In this document: piece by piece, positions 19,018-30,655 of the stretch | Layout of the letters: each line of letters opens with the position of its first letter | Position numbering within the stretch: the stretch's first letter is position 1 | From: Pyropia yezoensis | Taxonomy: Eukaryota; Rhodophyta; Bangiophyceae; Bangiales; Bangiaceae | Length of the DNA stretch: 64,000 bases | Direction: 5' to 3' | Assembly (NCBI GenBank): GCA_009829735.1 | Contig: CM020620.1 | Location: 23,410,020 to 23,474,019 of the forward strand | Translations under genes and position numbers: made by a program | Notes under the pieces: generated by a model | Told to the model about the DNA's origin: nothing | Databases searched by the model: none | The model's input: the letters and a program-made list of their open reading frames with translations, nothing else

Positions 19018-20404
19018 GGCGGGAGGGGACCCGGCTCGAAGGTGTGGGGAGGAACGCAGGGGCGAGGACAGTGGGGGAAGACCAGAGGCGGCCGTGGATA
19101 GGGGGGGGGACGACGACCCAGCAGATAGCGGTCGAGGCCTTGGCAGACACGGGCGGCCGAGAGGGCACGTCTGTACAACACAGTTCAATTCTAGTCTGCG
19201 CATACGAACCGAGGGGTCCCTGCACGTAGACCCATCCTCGAGCGTAGTGCCCCAGGGAGGGCGGTCAGTGTGTCCACCAAAGCAGTGAACTCGAAAGGCG
19301 GATCACTCTCGCTTGCGCGAGCACTGGCGTCGGCCCATCTGATTGTAGCAAACATCGGCTGCCAGGCGCAGGGAGTCGACTTGGCAGTCAACCCAGATGA
19401 GAGCAAAGTTGAGTCGCCGCAATCGCAATCATGACCAGAAGGTGCATGTACACGGTCTGGGGCAGCCGAGGCCTGACATTGATCGACCTGGGCAACCGTC
19501 AGCATCCTCTATGCAGCTATTTATTGTGCATCCCGTAAAAGGTGGACATGTACGTATCGTGCATTGCGGGTTTGATTGGTCCAGTGGCCGACTCTTGACA
19601 TGATCACGTCACGTACACGTCCGCTTTTTACGGGACGCACAATACGCATCGGGCACAGCGAGCTGTCAGCTCGGAATTACAGTCCGTATCGGGGGTCTGT
19701 ATGTAATCAAGAAGAGTGCGGCGAGAGATCGGGAGTGCTTACAGCGTCTGTATTCATTAGTGCACGGATCGTGTGCGTGCGAGTGACCGCGGTCCCGCGA
19801 ACAAGAGGGGTTCCGCGGCACGAGGGTGGGGGTGTCGACAGAAAGCCGCCGACGCTACCCCCCGGCATGGACGAGCGCCCTTCGCACAGGTCCGGGCTGG
19901 AGCAGGGGGGCAGCGGCCAGCGCGAGAGGCCACGGAGTCCGCTGCGAGGGGCCTGACAGCGGGCAGCCGACCCAAACGCAAGAGGGGAGCAACAGAAATG
20001 ACAATGCAAACGCGGCCGGCCGCCAAGACGGTCAGCGTTGGAAGACGCTATCAGGGGGGAGGGGGGAGGGGAGAACGGGCCTCACCCGTAGGCGACCAGA
20101 GGATGGCAACTGCCGCTACGCCGTCTCCGCGGGGGCAGAGACCACTCGGACGCGGGGGGGTGCCCGCCGTCTCATACGGGCGACGCGACGGCGTTTCCGA
20201 TGCGTCGTCTGTTTGCCGACGAGGGGGCACGAAAGTCGTCGGGGTGGGCAGGGATGGAATCCCAATGAAACTGTGGGGAGAGAACAAAGGGGGGCATCAG
20301 TCGAGGAAAGGACATCAGTCGAGCAAAAGACATAAGAAAGCAAGAGCAAGGCAGAACCGAGAGCCTTTCCCAGTCAGTCAACCGAGACGCATCGAGGGGC
20401 TTCT
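19018..20404. other. Intergenic, hairpin-forming repeat inside
   Basis: No supported gene. GC content is lower between 19250 and 19700. It contains the long inverted repeat at 19523-19643. Both neighbours are on the minus strand, so it should hold the promoter of the 18172-19017 gene and the 3' end of the channel gene. Confidence 0.5.
19523..19643. repeat. 33-bp imperfect inverted repeat, 55-bp loop
   Basis: Arms 19523-19555 and 19611-19643 pair at about 29 of 33 positions (ATTGTGCRTCCCGTAAAA, then GGACRTGTACGT). It could be a hairpin RNA, a tiny MITE-like relic or a protein-binding palindrome. No target duplication is obvious. Confidence 0.75.
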
Positions 20405-22910
20405 CTAATGGAGCGGCGGCTGCGAGGGTGGTCTTCGCTGGGGAAGACACAACTGGCGGAGTGGCGCTCTCCCCCCTACACCCCCGCACCTCGCAATCAC
20501 TTCGCACGGTACATCCACAGCATCCCCTTGCGTACGTACCTTCCAGTAGAGCGACAATGACTCGGGGGAGGCAGGCAGAGTGCCCTGCACCACGGCGCGG
20601 ATGGTCAGCGCAGCCACCAGCACGGTCGCTACGGTCGCGACAGAGACCATGCCCGTCGCGAGGACCCACCAAAAGGTTTCGCCCTTGAAGTGCGCAAACG
20701 AGACGGCCGCAGTGGCGGCGGTGGAGAGGGGGAACACCGACGCCCACCTGTGAAACAAGAGTGGAGTGGGGAGAGGAGGGGGTGAAGGGAAAAATGGGTG
20801 AGGAACCACAAGTGCGCGCCAGTGAAACCAAGTCCAGGAAGTCAGACACGAGAGCCAAAAACACAAGCAGGGCTTGCTTCCGTGCCAAGGACGATGCTCT
20901 AGTACGACGAGGAATGATACGGCCAGCACCAGGCGACAACTATCACCCACTCCATTGGCACGCAATCAGCCTCCCTTCAACGTACGCTCCCACATTGAAC
21001 CGCGCCTGGGCAAACCGGGGGAACAGGCGCGCGAGGAGGAGGTAGAGGAAGAAGTCAATGTGGATGAAGACGCGGCCGACGGTGAGCGACACGGGCGAGC
21101 CCGCCTCGTTTTCAAACTCCCAAATGGCCTTCCACGCCAGCAGCGCCGCCGCGGGGGGCGCAATGAACAGAAAGACGGTGAGCTGCGGGCGTTCCGCCTG
21201 CAGGCTGAGCACCGCCGACAGGGAGGTGAAGAGGGTGGTAAAGACCTGCAGCCAAAACAGGACGCCGACGGCAAAGCAAAAGTAGGCCGCCTCGAGGACG
21301 TCGGCAAAGATGGCGAGGCGGGAGAGGAGGAAGAAGCCAATGACCGCCATAAAGTAGAGGGGATGGACCTTGCGGAGGGAGTAGGGCGAGCCAAACAGCC
21401 ACTCGCCGTAGAGCAACAGCGCGAGCACCATCTGATAGACAAACAGCAGGACGAAAAAGGTCAGGAAGAAGGCGCGGGACGCAAAGTACGAGGGCGCGGA
21501 AATGACCAGCGCAACCCCACACAGCACCGGTGCGAAGAAGAAGTTGGCCACCCGGTTGTTGCGAATGTCTGCCCAACACCCTTCCGGCGCCACCAGCGAC
21601 CGCGCACAGTAGAGGAGCCCCGTCAGGGTGACGAGCGCCAACGCCGTCCACCACAGCACGTCGGCAAGCGCCGACGGCACATCCACCGGGTCGTACAAAG
21701 TGGCCATCGCCCGCCACATGGCGGCAAAGGCAGAGAGGCCAATGGCGGGCCCAAAGTGGGCCGACGTAAACTGCACCACCACCCCCGTCAGCACCGGGAT
21801 GCGCTGCCGCACGTCCGCCGCAGACAGGGCGGGCGCGACGCTGCCGTCGGCGAGCATCTCCCGCTTGGGGGGGGCCAGCGTCGACGCCGCCTCCCGCGCG
21901 TCCTCATCGTCCGAGTAGTCATTGTCGGCGCCGGCGCCCAGGCGCACGTGCGGCCGGGGGGGGGGGTACCCGGCCCGGGACGGCCGGCCGGGCGGGAGCG
22001 AGTACGCCGACGTGCGTCGCGCCTCCCGGCCGGGCGGCGCGGGCGCGCCGCCGACCCCGTCGTCGCTGTCACCATCGACACCCCCGTCGCCGCCGCCGCC
22101 GCCACCACCACCACCACCACCACCACCGCCGCCCCCACCGCCGCCGCCGCCGACGCCGCCAAAGCTGCCGCCCCCGCCAATGCCGCCGCCAAAGTCGTCG
22201 CCCACCCGCGGGGCGTAGTAGGAAGAGGACGGCTGGTAGAGGCCCGCCATGCCAGCAGAGCCGCCGTCGTGCGCCGTCGTCTCCCACAGGGGCCGCGACG
22301 GGGGCGCAAAGGAGAAGAGGCTCTTGAGCGACGACACTGGCCACACGCTGCTCGCCGGCGGCAGCGACGCGGTGCCGCCGCTGACGCCGTCGGCACCGCC
22401 GCCGCCGCCGCCACGGCCGTCTCGCCCGTCAGCAGCGTCTGCCGGCACCCACACGTCCCCGTCGGTGGCAGCGGCGGCGGCGGCGGTGGCGGTGGCGGCA
22501 TCGACACGGTGGGCGTCGGCGGCGGGCGCGGCGAGCGCCCGCGTCGTCGCCGGCGCCGACGCCACCCGCAGCATGGAGAGGTCGGCCGCACTCGGCAGCC
22601 GCGCCGGCCGGGCAGGGGCACCCGACGGGATGGGGTCCCCCCCCGAAAGGGCCACCACCGACGCAGCAACGGCAGCGGCGGCGGCGGCGGCGGCGGCGGA
22701 GGTTGCGGCGGCGGTGGCTGGGCGGGTGGCGTCGGGGGGCGGCCGCCGCCGGTCGGCCGGCCGGCCCGGCGGCGCCGTCATGCCGGGGGGGTAGTCCACG
22801 TCCACGCCCGCCGGCGTGACCGCGTCGAGGGCGGGGGGGGGGACGACCGCCCGCACCGGGCGGCGGGACGCGGCGGCCGGCGGGGCACCCGCGGGGTGGG
22901 CCGCCGACAT
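20405..22910 (-). CDS. SLAC1/TehA/Mae1-family anion channel or transporter
   Basis: Three exons: 22910-20986, 20747-20540 and 20437-20405, with GTACGT donors at both introns and CAG acceptors. The protein is 721 residues from ATG 22908-22910. The first ~320 residues are low-complexity Pro/Ala/Gly with a long poly-Gly run. The membrane part follows, with ~10 hydrophobic helices: SAHFGPAIGLSAFAAMW, RVANFFFAPVLCGVALVI, YGEWLFG, FCFAVGVLFWLQVFTTLF, LFIAPPAAALLAWKAIWEF, and after intron 1 AWASVFPLSTAATAA. Spacing and motifs match the tellurite-resistance/dicarboxylate (TDT) superfamily, which includes plant SLAC1 anion channels and fungal Mae1/Ssu1. A plasma-membrane passive anion or organic-acid channel is expected. 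Which substrate cannot be told. Intron 2 is 102 nt, in frame and without a stop, so retention would add 34 residues near the C terminus. Confidence 0.8.
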
Positions 22911-23628
22911 GGGGGGGGGGAGCCCACCCACCGACGGCGGCGGCGGCGGCGGCAAGCGGGGGGAAGGGGGAGATCAGGGGGCGGGGGGAGGCGGAACGGG
23001 GAGAGAGCAGACGGGGTGGGAAAAAAAGGGAATGCGCCCGGCGCGAGGGAGGCCCGCGGCGGTGACCCACGCGCCACTCATCCGCCCCGCGGCCGCGGCG
23101 GGCCGCGACAACGACAGCAGCTGCACTGAACAGTATGTACGTACGTACCCAGTTGCCATTCCCGCGGGCCCCGCCCGTGGGGGGGGGGGGGCCCGCGCGG
23201 GTGCGCGAGCGGGAACGGGCGCTGGTGGGGCGTGGGGGAGGAGGGTGTGGCGACAGGCGCCTGGCGGGCACCCCGCCTCCCACCCGGGGGCCCCGCCGCG
23301 GCACCCCCCCACCCGGGGGGGGGGGCGGGCGGCCATGCCGGCCGCGGGGGCAGCGCAGAAACAGCGACGCGACGGTGGCGGCCGCGCGTGCGCGCGCGGT
23401 GGTGGGGTCGCGCGGGGGCCGCGGGGGGGGGGTGTGTAGGCATCATTTGTATCCGCTGGTGGCGGTGGGGTGCGCGCGCCGTGGCCGCCACCGCCGCCCA
23501 CCGCGGTGGCAGCCGGGGGCGTCCTGGGGGTGACGGGAGGGGAGGGAAGAGAAGAAAAAAAAAAAAAAAAGACAGAGAGAGAAAGAGGTGGGCGCCGTGC
23601 TCACGTGGCGCCGAGGATGGGAGCAGAT

Positions 23629-23752
23629 GTGGGGGGGGGGGGGGGTGGGTGGGGGGGGGGGGTGGGGCTGGCGGGGGGGGGATGGCGGGGGGGGGGGGGG
23701 TGTGGGGCTGGCGGGGGGGGGATGGCGGGGGGGGGGGGGGGGTGGGGGGTAG
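23629..23752 (+). repeat. ~120-bp G-only tract cluster
   Basis: Runs of 9-17 G separated by T, AT, GCT or AC. A ~40-bp unit, GTGGGGCTGGCG followed by G9, ATGGC and G13 or more, occurs twice (near 23660-23700 and 23701-23742). The + strand is an obvious G-quadruplex former. Confidence 0.85.
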
Positions 23753-24386
23753 CTAAGCGGGGGGATGGCGAGGGGACCCTGGCCGGACACGCCCGTTTTG
23801 CAGGGAGCGTCGAAACGCGTGGGGAGAAAAGGAAGACGAAGGGGGTCCCCGGTCGTTTGGCGAAAGATCAGGAAGAGGATCGCGTGGGGAGAAAAGGCGG
23901 ACAAAGGGGGTCCCTGGTCGTTTCGGGAAAGATCAGGACGAGGATCCGCCCGCCGCCAGCCGCGGGCGCGCCCGCCCTCTGTGTTGGGAGGTGGCAGCCG
24001 ATGACACACGAGACTGTTGTCGAGAGGGGGAGAAGGAAGAACACAGGAGAGCAAAGCAGAGAGCGGCAGAACGAACCGCGCACAACTATCCTGATACCTA
24101 TGCTTACAGACGAGCAAAGAGAGAGAGGGAGTGCCTCTGAGAGAGGGAGGCTCACCCATCCAGTCTCTCAGAGAGAGAGGCTCACCCATCACCATGTCCA
24201 TGGGCGGAGAGTGTGCAAAACCGCGGAGAGCCGGGACCCGCCTCAGGTCGCACGGTGTGCTGTCGATGCCAAAAGGGCTGGAGAAAGGCAGGACGATGTT
24301 CTTACTACCAAACGCACACCGCATACCCGCCACCAGCTGGCTGCTCTCCTGGTCCACCACCTTGCAGTCTCATCATGCCTGTACGT

Positions 24387-24413
24387 ACTGTACAGTACAG
24401 TACAGTACAGTAC
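24387..24413. repeat. Microsatellite (ACAGT)n
   Basis: About five perfect TACAG units just past the stop codon of P450-1, likely within its 3' UTR. Confidence 0.8.
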
Positions 24414-24423
24414 CCCGTCCTCG

Positions 24424-26494
24424 TCACGCCGCCGCCCCCACCGCGACGCGCCGGCGCAGCCGCACCAGCATTTGCGACGGCTGCAACGTCACCGCGTCGA
24501 CGGCCTTGACGCCCGACGCGGGCCCCGCCAGGGCGACCTCGTACTTGCTCACCAGCCCCGCGACGGCGGCCTTCCACTCCACCTCCGCGAGGTCGCGGCC
24601 CATACAGCTGCCGGGGCCCATGCCAAACGGCCGCCACGCCTGCTCGCCGACGCTCGGGGCGGCGCCCCCGCCCCCGCCCCCGCCCCCACCCCCCGTCTTG
24701 TCGCGCTCGCCGCCGCGGCGGTGGCGGCACCCAGCGGGCGGCGACGGCGGCGGCGGCGGCGGCGGCGCCCACCGGTCTGGGTCAAAGGCGTCGGGGTGGG
24801 GGTAGTTGTCGGGCGACCGGAAGGCCATGTGGTGGGGCATCTTGATGGACGTCCCCGCCGGCAGCACCGCCCCGCTCGACGGGAGCACCACGTCCGCGGC
24901 AAGCCGCCGGGACACCCCCGACGCGGCGGGGGGGTAGAGGCGGAGCGTCTCCTTCCACACCGCGTGGAGGTAGGGGAGGGAGGTGATGGAGGAGGCGGCC
25001 ACCGCGGGGGGGGGGGGGGGGGACGCGGGGGGGGTTGTGCCCGCCCCGGGGGGGTACGCTGGGGGGGCGGCGGCGGCGGCGGCACCGCCGCTGTCGCCGC
25101 CGCCCGCCCCTGGGGACGGCAGCACCGTAGCCACCTCGGCGCGGACGCGTGCCTGCACGTCGGGGTGGGTGCACAGGAGGTAGATGCCCCACTCGAGGGA
25201 GTGCGCCTGCCCGTCGTGGCCGCGAGGGTAGGGGACAAGCGATGAGCACGCAGGCGGAAGCGGCCGTGGGCGGCTCACAGAGACGGGTCCGCCGTGTCAG
25301 TCGGGGTCCAGACCACTCAAGCCAAACGGTGTTCGCGGCCGAAAGACCAGGCAGCGCGACACCCCCACTGCCCGGTATCCAGGCCAACCTTCCCCTTCCC
25401 AAGCACCCTTTGACCGCCCCCCACCCCACCAGCCCTCTCCAACTGTATGTACGTACCGTCGTGGGCCCCCCCGCCACCATCAGGGCCATAAAGTCGGCGG
25501 CCAGGCGGTCGCGGCTCCCCCCATACACCCCCCCCGCGTCCGCATCCGCGAGCAGCACGTCGAGGATATCCCGCGGCGGCGATCGGGGCCAAGTGCCGGC
25601 TGCGTAGGCCGCCCGGCGGGCGGCCTCGTGCGCCGCCATACTCTGCCGAAACAGGTCCCCCACCGCCCGGATACGCGCCAGCCGGCGCGGCGCAAACACC
25701 CCCGGCGCCGGCACCAGCATCAGCGGCACCAGGAGGGGGAAGAGCGCCGCGAGGGCGGGCCCAAACGCCACCCCCCCCGTCCCCGGCACGGACACCATCA
25801 CCCGGTGGATGGCGCGGAGGGTGACCGCCCCGGCAGCGGCGGCCATGTCGGCGGGCTCCCCCGCCGCGGCGGCGGCGGCCAGCGCTCCGCCCACGGGCCC
25901 GCCGTCGGCGGCCACGTCGGCCAGCACCCCCGCCGCCGCCCAGCCGAGCACCCGCCCGTCGGCGAGCGGCGCCGCCAGCAGCCGTCGCACCGCCCGGTGC
26001 TCCTCCCCCGACGTGAGGATGAGCACTTTTGGGCTGACGGGGAGCCCAAAGCCGCGCACCCACCGCATGTCCCGCGGCGGGCACACGCGGCCGAGGACGT
26101 GCGCCACGTCGGCGGGGTGGCTGAGGTAGACGCGGCGCTTGCCGGCCAGCCACACCTGGTAGTTTGGCCTCCCCGCCGCGGCGCGCCAGGCGGTCATAAG
26201 GAAGCACGTGCGCTTGGCCGCCATGGCGCGGACGAGCTGCGGCGCCCGCCCGAGGAACCACCCGTCCCCGTCGCCGGGTACGCAAGGTAGGACGGTGCCG
26301 TGGAGGCGGAGGGTGTCGGTGGCGAAGCGCGGCCAGCAAAGGGCCACCAGGGGGGCCGCCACCGCCGCGGCGACGGCGGCCACCCAGGGGGGACACCCGA
26401 GCAAGTGGCGAACCACCAGGAAGGTGGCGGCCGTCGAGACGGCCGTAACGATATGGGCGAGCGGCTGGGGGGGGAGCACCACCCGGTCGCCCAT
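24424..26494 (-). CDS. Cytochrome P450, paralogue 1
   Basis: Two exons, 26494-25457 and 25206-24424 (606 aa); donor GTACGT, acceptor CAG, phase 0 inside the I helix exactly as in the other two copies. N-terminal hydrophobic anchor (~10-60) for the ER membrane. K helix ETLR (ETLRLYPPAAS), PERF-like FDPDRW, heme loop FGMGPGSCMG with the Cys ligand, then RDLAEVEWKAAVA. The usual Arg two residues before the Cys is Gly. The I helix reads VAGGPTTV where the paralogues have GVDTT or GVDST, so the conserved acidic residue is lost. Low-complexity inserts (Ala/Pro/Gly) lie after the J helix and just before the heme loop. The family is a heme-thiolate monooxygenase needing a reductase partner. The substrate is unknown. 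It is closest to paralogue 3, in opposite orientation. Confidence 0.88.
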
Positions 26495-28666
26495 GGCGGC
26501 TGAGAAACCTTCGCTTCAGACTACGGCGGGCAGGCGGCACCAGCACCGCCGTTGGCTGATGGGGAGTGAGAGAGGGGGGGTGGCAGGGACCACGCGGCAC
26601 GGTTGCAGCGGCGGCTGTAGCGGGCGGGGCGTGATGGACAGTTGGTCTGGGGGGACGCCCCCCCGTCGTCGGGGCCGCCCTTTACGCCGCGCCGCACCCC
26701 GCGCAGGCGGTGCCTCCCCCCCTTCCGACGGGGTGGGGTGGTCCCGACGGGCGCGCCGTCCCCTCCTTCCCGCCCCACCGGCCATCCCCCCGTCTGGCCG
26801 CCCCCCCGTCGCGTAGAACGGCGGGATGGCCCGCTTGCCACCCCCCCACATACCCTCCCCACGCCACCCCCCCACGGGCGCACCGGCCCTTCCCACCCGC
26901 CCCCTCCTCCTCCCTGTGTATCTCCCCAGTTGGCGGCAACAGCAAAGGCGCTGGGGTCCTGCCGGCATGCTGCCCTCCCACACCCCGCCCCCCCCCACTC
27001 TCTCCCACCCGTCCCGCCCCCTACGAACCGGCAACCTCCAGTGACCGCCACCACCCGAGGCGGGTTGGCCATCGCAAGTACCCCACCCGCCGCGGGCGCC
27101 GGACGTGTCCCCCGCCCCCGCCGCTCGTCCCCGCGCCAACGCCCCCCAACCGCGGCAGGTCCGTCACCGCCACCCCTCGTCCGCCTCGTTCCCCCGCCAT
27201 TGGCGACGTGTCGGTGGCCGGGGGCGGGGTCGGCGGGTTGCGCCGCTCTCCCCACCCTCCCCCCCCCCCCCACCCCCCCCCCCTTTCTATGCGTGTAGCA
27301 GCAGGAGTGCATGCGGGATGGTAAAGGGGGGACGGGAGCCCGTCGAGCGCCGCCAAAAGCTGGCGGTACGGCAGACGCGGTGGGCTACGGGTGGCCGGAT
27401 TTCGGGCTGGCCCGCCGGCGGGGGGAGGTCCGCTACAGGCAGGGAGGAGCGGCGCTCGCGCGAGGGCCCCCCGGCGATCGTGCTGTCCTGTTTCTTTTTT
27501 TTTTCGTGTGCTTGATCGCGGGTGGCGCCCCTCCCGCGCGGGGCCCCCCTCTGCCGGTGCAACCAGCTCGGCGGCAACCCGTCGCGGCGATCATCGCATC
27601 GCGATGAAGGAGGGATGACCCGAGCGCAGCAGGAGGTGGGCGGACGATGCGGGGCTGGGGTGGGGGGGTCGACGATGTGAGGATGGGGGGCGGGGGGGGG
27701 GCGTTTGTGGGCGTGTGGACGATGCGGTGGGGGGTCGACCGTCGGCCGCCGACGCGGGTGGCCGCCTCCCGCTCCCCCCCCCCAACCATCGACGGTCAGC
27801 ACCCCCGGCACGGCTACCCCGCGGGCCGGCTACGGCGCCCGCCGAGGGTGGCAGAGAGGCATCGGCGAGCATCGGCCCCTGCCGCAACACTCTGCCCGCC
27901 GCGCCCGTGCCTCTCTCCTCCCCCCCTGCCCCCCCCCCCCCCCCCCCAACCTCCCCTGCACCTTCAGCCGCCTCTGCCATCTCTCTGAGGCGATGCGGGG
28001 CAACGGGTCGGGGGAGGCGGAGGTGGGTGGATGGGCGGGGGGGTGGGGGAGACACCGCAACCCGTCTCTGGCACTCCAGGTGGAACGCTTCGCCGACGGG
28101 TGGACCGTGGCGGGGGCGGCGGGCCTCTTTTACTTCGGGGGTTACCCCCTCACGCCCCCTCACCACGGGCGCGCCGCGTCGCTTGTCTCGCCACGCAGTA
28201 TGGGGCGCCATCCATGGTCGCCTCCCCCCCGCCCGCGCCGGCTGGCACGGGTTGACAGCCTTTTGGCCACCCCCCATGGCCGTGGGGTGGTCGCGAAAGT
28301 GACAGCAGGGGACACGCTCGTATGGCAGGGATGCTCCCCCCTTACCCACGGGCTATGCCTCACGCGGCCGGGTGCGTGGGTCCGCCACAAAGGCAGATGA
28401 GGCTTTTTACAACCGCCGCAGCGCCCAGGGGCCGCCTCGCTTGGAAAAAGAGGGAAAAAAGGACCCCCATCGCTCCCAGGCAGACCATCAACGCCACCAC
28501 ACCCGCGCTCAAGAGGGGCCTGGGCCCTCTTCCCACGCGCGCTGGCCGACCACCCCCCGTCTGCCCTGTCCTCTCTGCTGACACGGGGCCACTGCGACGC
28601 TGCCGCCGCTGCCGCCGCCGCGCGTCGCTGCGAGCCGGCCCCACCCTTGCCGCTATTCCCACCACC
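26495..28666. other. Divergent promoter region between P450-1 and P450-2
   Basis: 2.2 kb, C-run rich to the left and mixed to the right. No supported gene. A block at about 26650-26720 resembles, in reverse complement, the sequence at about 32060-32120 upstream of P450-3, as expected if the upstream region was duplicated with the gene. Confidence 0.5.
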
Positions 28667-30655
28667 ATGAAGGACCGGGTCGTCCTGCCCCCGCGGCCCG
28701 TCGCGGCGGCCGTCCTTTTGTGTTCCACCGCCGCCGCCGCTGCCGCCGCCCACCACCTCCGCGGGTGGCACCCGGCCCTCGCTGCGGTCGTTGCTGCGGT
28801 CACTGTGGGGCCGTTGGTGGCGGCCACGTGGCCCCGCTTTGCGACCGACACCCTCGGCCTGCACGGCACCGTCCTGCCGGGCGTGCCCGGCGGCGGGGAC
28901 GGCTGGCTCCTCGGCCGCTCCCGGCAGCTGGCCGCCGCGATGGGCGCCAAGCGCACCTGCTTCCTCCTGTCGGAATGGCGTGCCGCGGCGGGGACCCCAA
29001 ACTACCAGGTGTGGCTGGCCGGCGTGCGTCGGGTGGTGCTGAGCCACCCCGCCGACGTGGCGCACGTGCTCGGCCGCGTGTGCCCGCCGCGGGACGCGTC
29101 GTGGATGCGCGCGTTTGGGCTCCCCATCAGCTCCAAGGTGCTCATCCTGACCACGGGGGGGGAACACGCGGCGGCGCGGCGGCTGCTGGCGGCGCCGCTC
29201 GCCGACGACGCGGTGCTGCGGGCAGTGGCGGCGGGCGTCGCCGCCGACGTGAACGCAGAGGGGGCGGGGGGGGGCGGCGGCGCGGCGTTGGGGAGGGCGC
29301 TCGCCGCCGCGGCGGATGCAGGGGCGCCCGCCGACGTGGCGGCGGCGACCCAGGCGATGACCCTCCGGGTGGTCCATCGGGTGATGGTGTCGGCGCCCGC
29401 GACGGACGGGGTTGACTTTGGCCCCGCCATTGCCGGCCTGGTGCCGCTGCTGGTGCCCCTGACGCTGGTGCCCCTGCCGGCGGTGTTTGCGCGCCGCCGC
29501 CTGGGGCGCGTGCGGGCCATTGGGGACCTCTACCGCCGGTGCTTGGCCCACCACGAGGCGGCCCGCCGGGCGGCCTACGCGGCGGGCGCCTGGCCGCGGG
29601 TGCCCCCGCGAGATGTGCTGGACGTGCTGCTGGCGGATGCCGACCGGGGGGGGCTGTACGCGGACCGGGATCGGCTGGCCGCCGACTGGATGGTGCTGAT
29701 GATGACGGGGGTGGACTCGACGGTGCGTTGATGGGAGCGGGAAAATATGGAGGGGCAGGGGGGCGGATGGGGGGGGGGGGGGGGGGGGGGGGAGGGGGGA
29801 TGGGTGCAGTGGCGTCCATGGGCTGCCGGCGAGCCGGCTCGTGGGGCGTGCATCCCGAGCCTGCGCTGACCCCCCGTCTTCCCGCTCTTGTGTCCCAGCG
29901 CGCATGCCCCTCTTGCGTTCTTCTGTTCCTCCCGCCCCCCACAGGCGCGCTCCATCGAGTGGGGTGTCTACCTCTTGTGCACCCACCCCGACGTGCAGGC
30001 GCGTGTCCTCACAGAGGTGTCCGCCGCCCTCGCTTCCCCCCCAGCGTCAGACGGGGCACCCCCCCCCACCGACGGGGACCCCCCCCCGCCGCCCATCCCC
30101 CTCCCCACCCTCACCGCCCTCCCCTACCTCCACGCGGTGTGGCGGGAGACGCTGCGCCTCTACCCCCCCGCCGCGTCGGGGGGCTCCCGCCGCCTGGCCA
30201 CCGACGTGGTGCTCCCGTCGAGCGGGGCGGTGCTGCCGGCGGGGACGGCGGTCAAGATGCCGCACCACGTGGCGATGCACTCGCCCCACAACTTCCCCCG
30301 CCCCGACGCGTTTGAGCCCCGCCGGTGGCTGGGCGGCGCGCCCGCCGGCCGCCACGCGGGGGGGGCGGCCAGCTGCCCGTCGCCCGCGCCTGCCGCCGCC
30401 GGCGGCGGGCGCGGCGTCGAGGGCGGCGGCGGGCAGGCGGCGTGGCGGCCGTTTGGCCTGGGCCCCCTCAGCTGCATTGGCCGCCGCCTCGCAGAGGTGC
30501 AGTGGAAGGCGGCGGTGGCGGCGGTGGTGGCCAAGTACGAGCTCCGCCTGGACGCCGACGCGCCGGCGGTGGAGCCGCTCGACGCGCTGTCGCTCAAGCC
30601 GTCGCACATGCGGGTGCGCCTGCGGCGGCGGGGTGGGAAGGGGACGGGGGCGTAG
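28667..30655 (+). CDS. Cytochrome P450, paralogue 2
   Basis: Two exons, 28667-29722 and 29945-30655 (588 aa), with donor GTGCGT and acceptor CCCACAG, spliced in phase 0 to give GVDSTARSIEWGVYLL. Start at ATG 28667 (MKDRVVLPPRPV), aligned with MGDRVVLPPQPL in the others. Membrane anchor at ~10-55. Landmarks are PNYQVWLAGVRRVVLSHPADVAHVLGRVC near the N terminus, the I helix MTGVDSTA, the K helix ETLR, FEPRRW, and the heme loop FGLGPLSCIG. The Arg position is Leu. The Pro- and Ala/Gly-rich inserts differ in length from the paralogues. It is the most diverged of the three, so function may differ. Confidence 0.9.

Larger units (their letters stand above)
22911..24423. other. Intergenic, G-tract and GC-microsatellite region
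   Basis: No supported gene. It lies upstream of the channel gene and downstream of P450-1. It contains many G runs (23160-23420), the extreme G tract at 23629-23752, an A15-18 run near 23553, and direct repeats of GAGAGAGGCTCACCCATC near 24141-24190. Confidence 0.6.

Noticed and set aside
20874-23129. 751-codon + strand ORF opposite the anion channel
   Set aside because: A shadow of the channel exons: Arg/Gly-rich, no hydrophobic or domain structure, and the minus strand has clear homology and splice sites.
24378-24413. GTAC-rich words as copper-response elements
   Set aside because: The GTAC core is too short, and here it sits in a microsatellite after a stop codon; no functional support.
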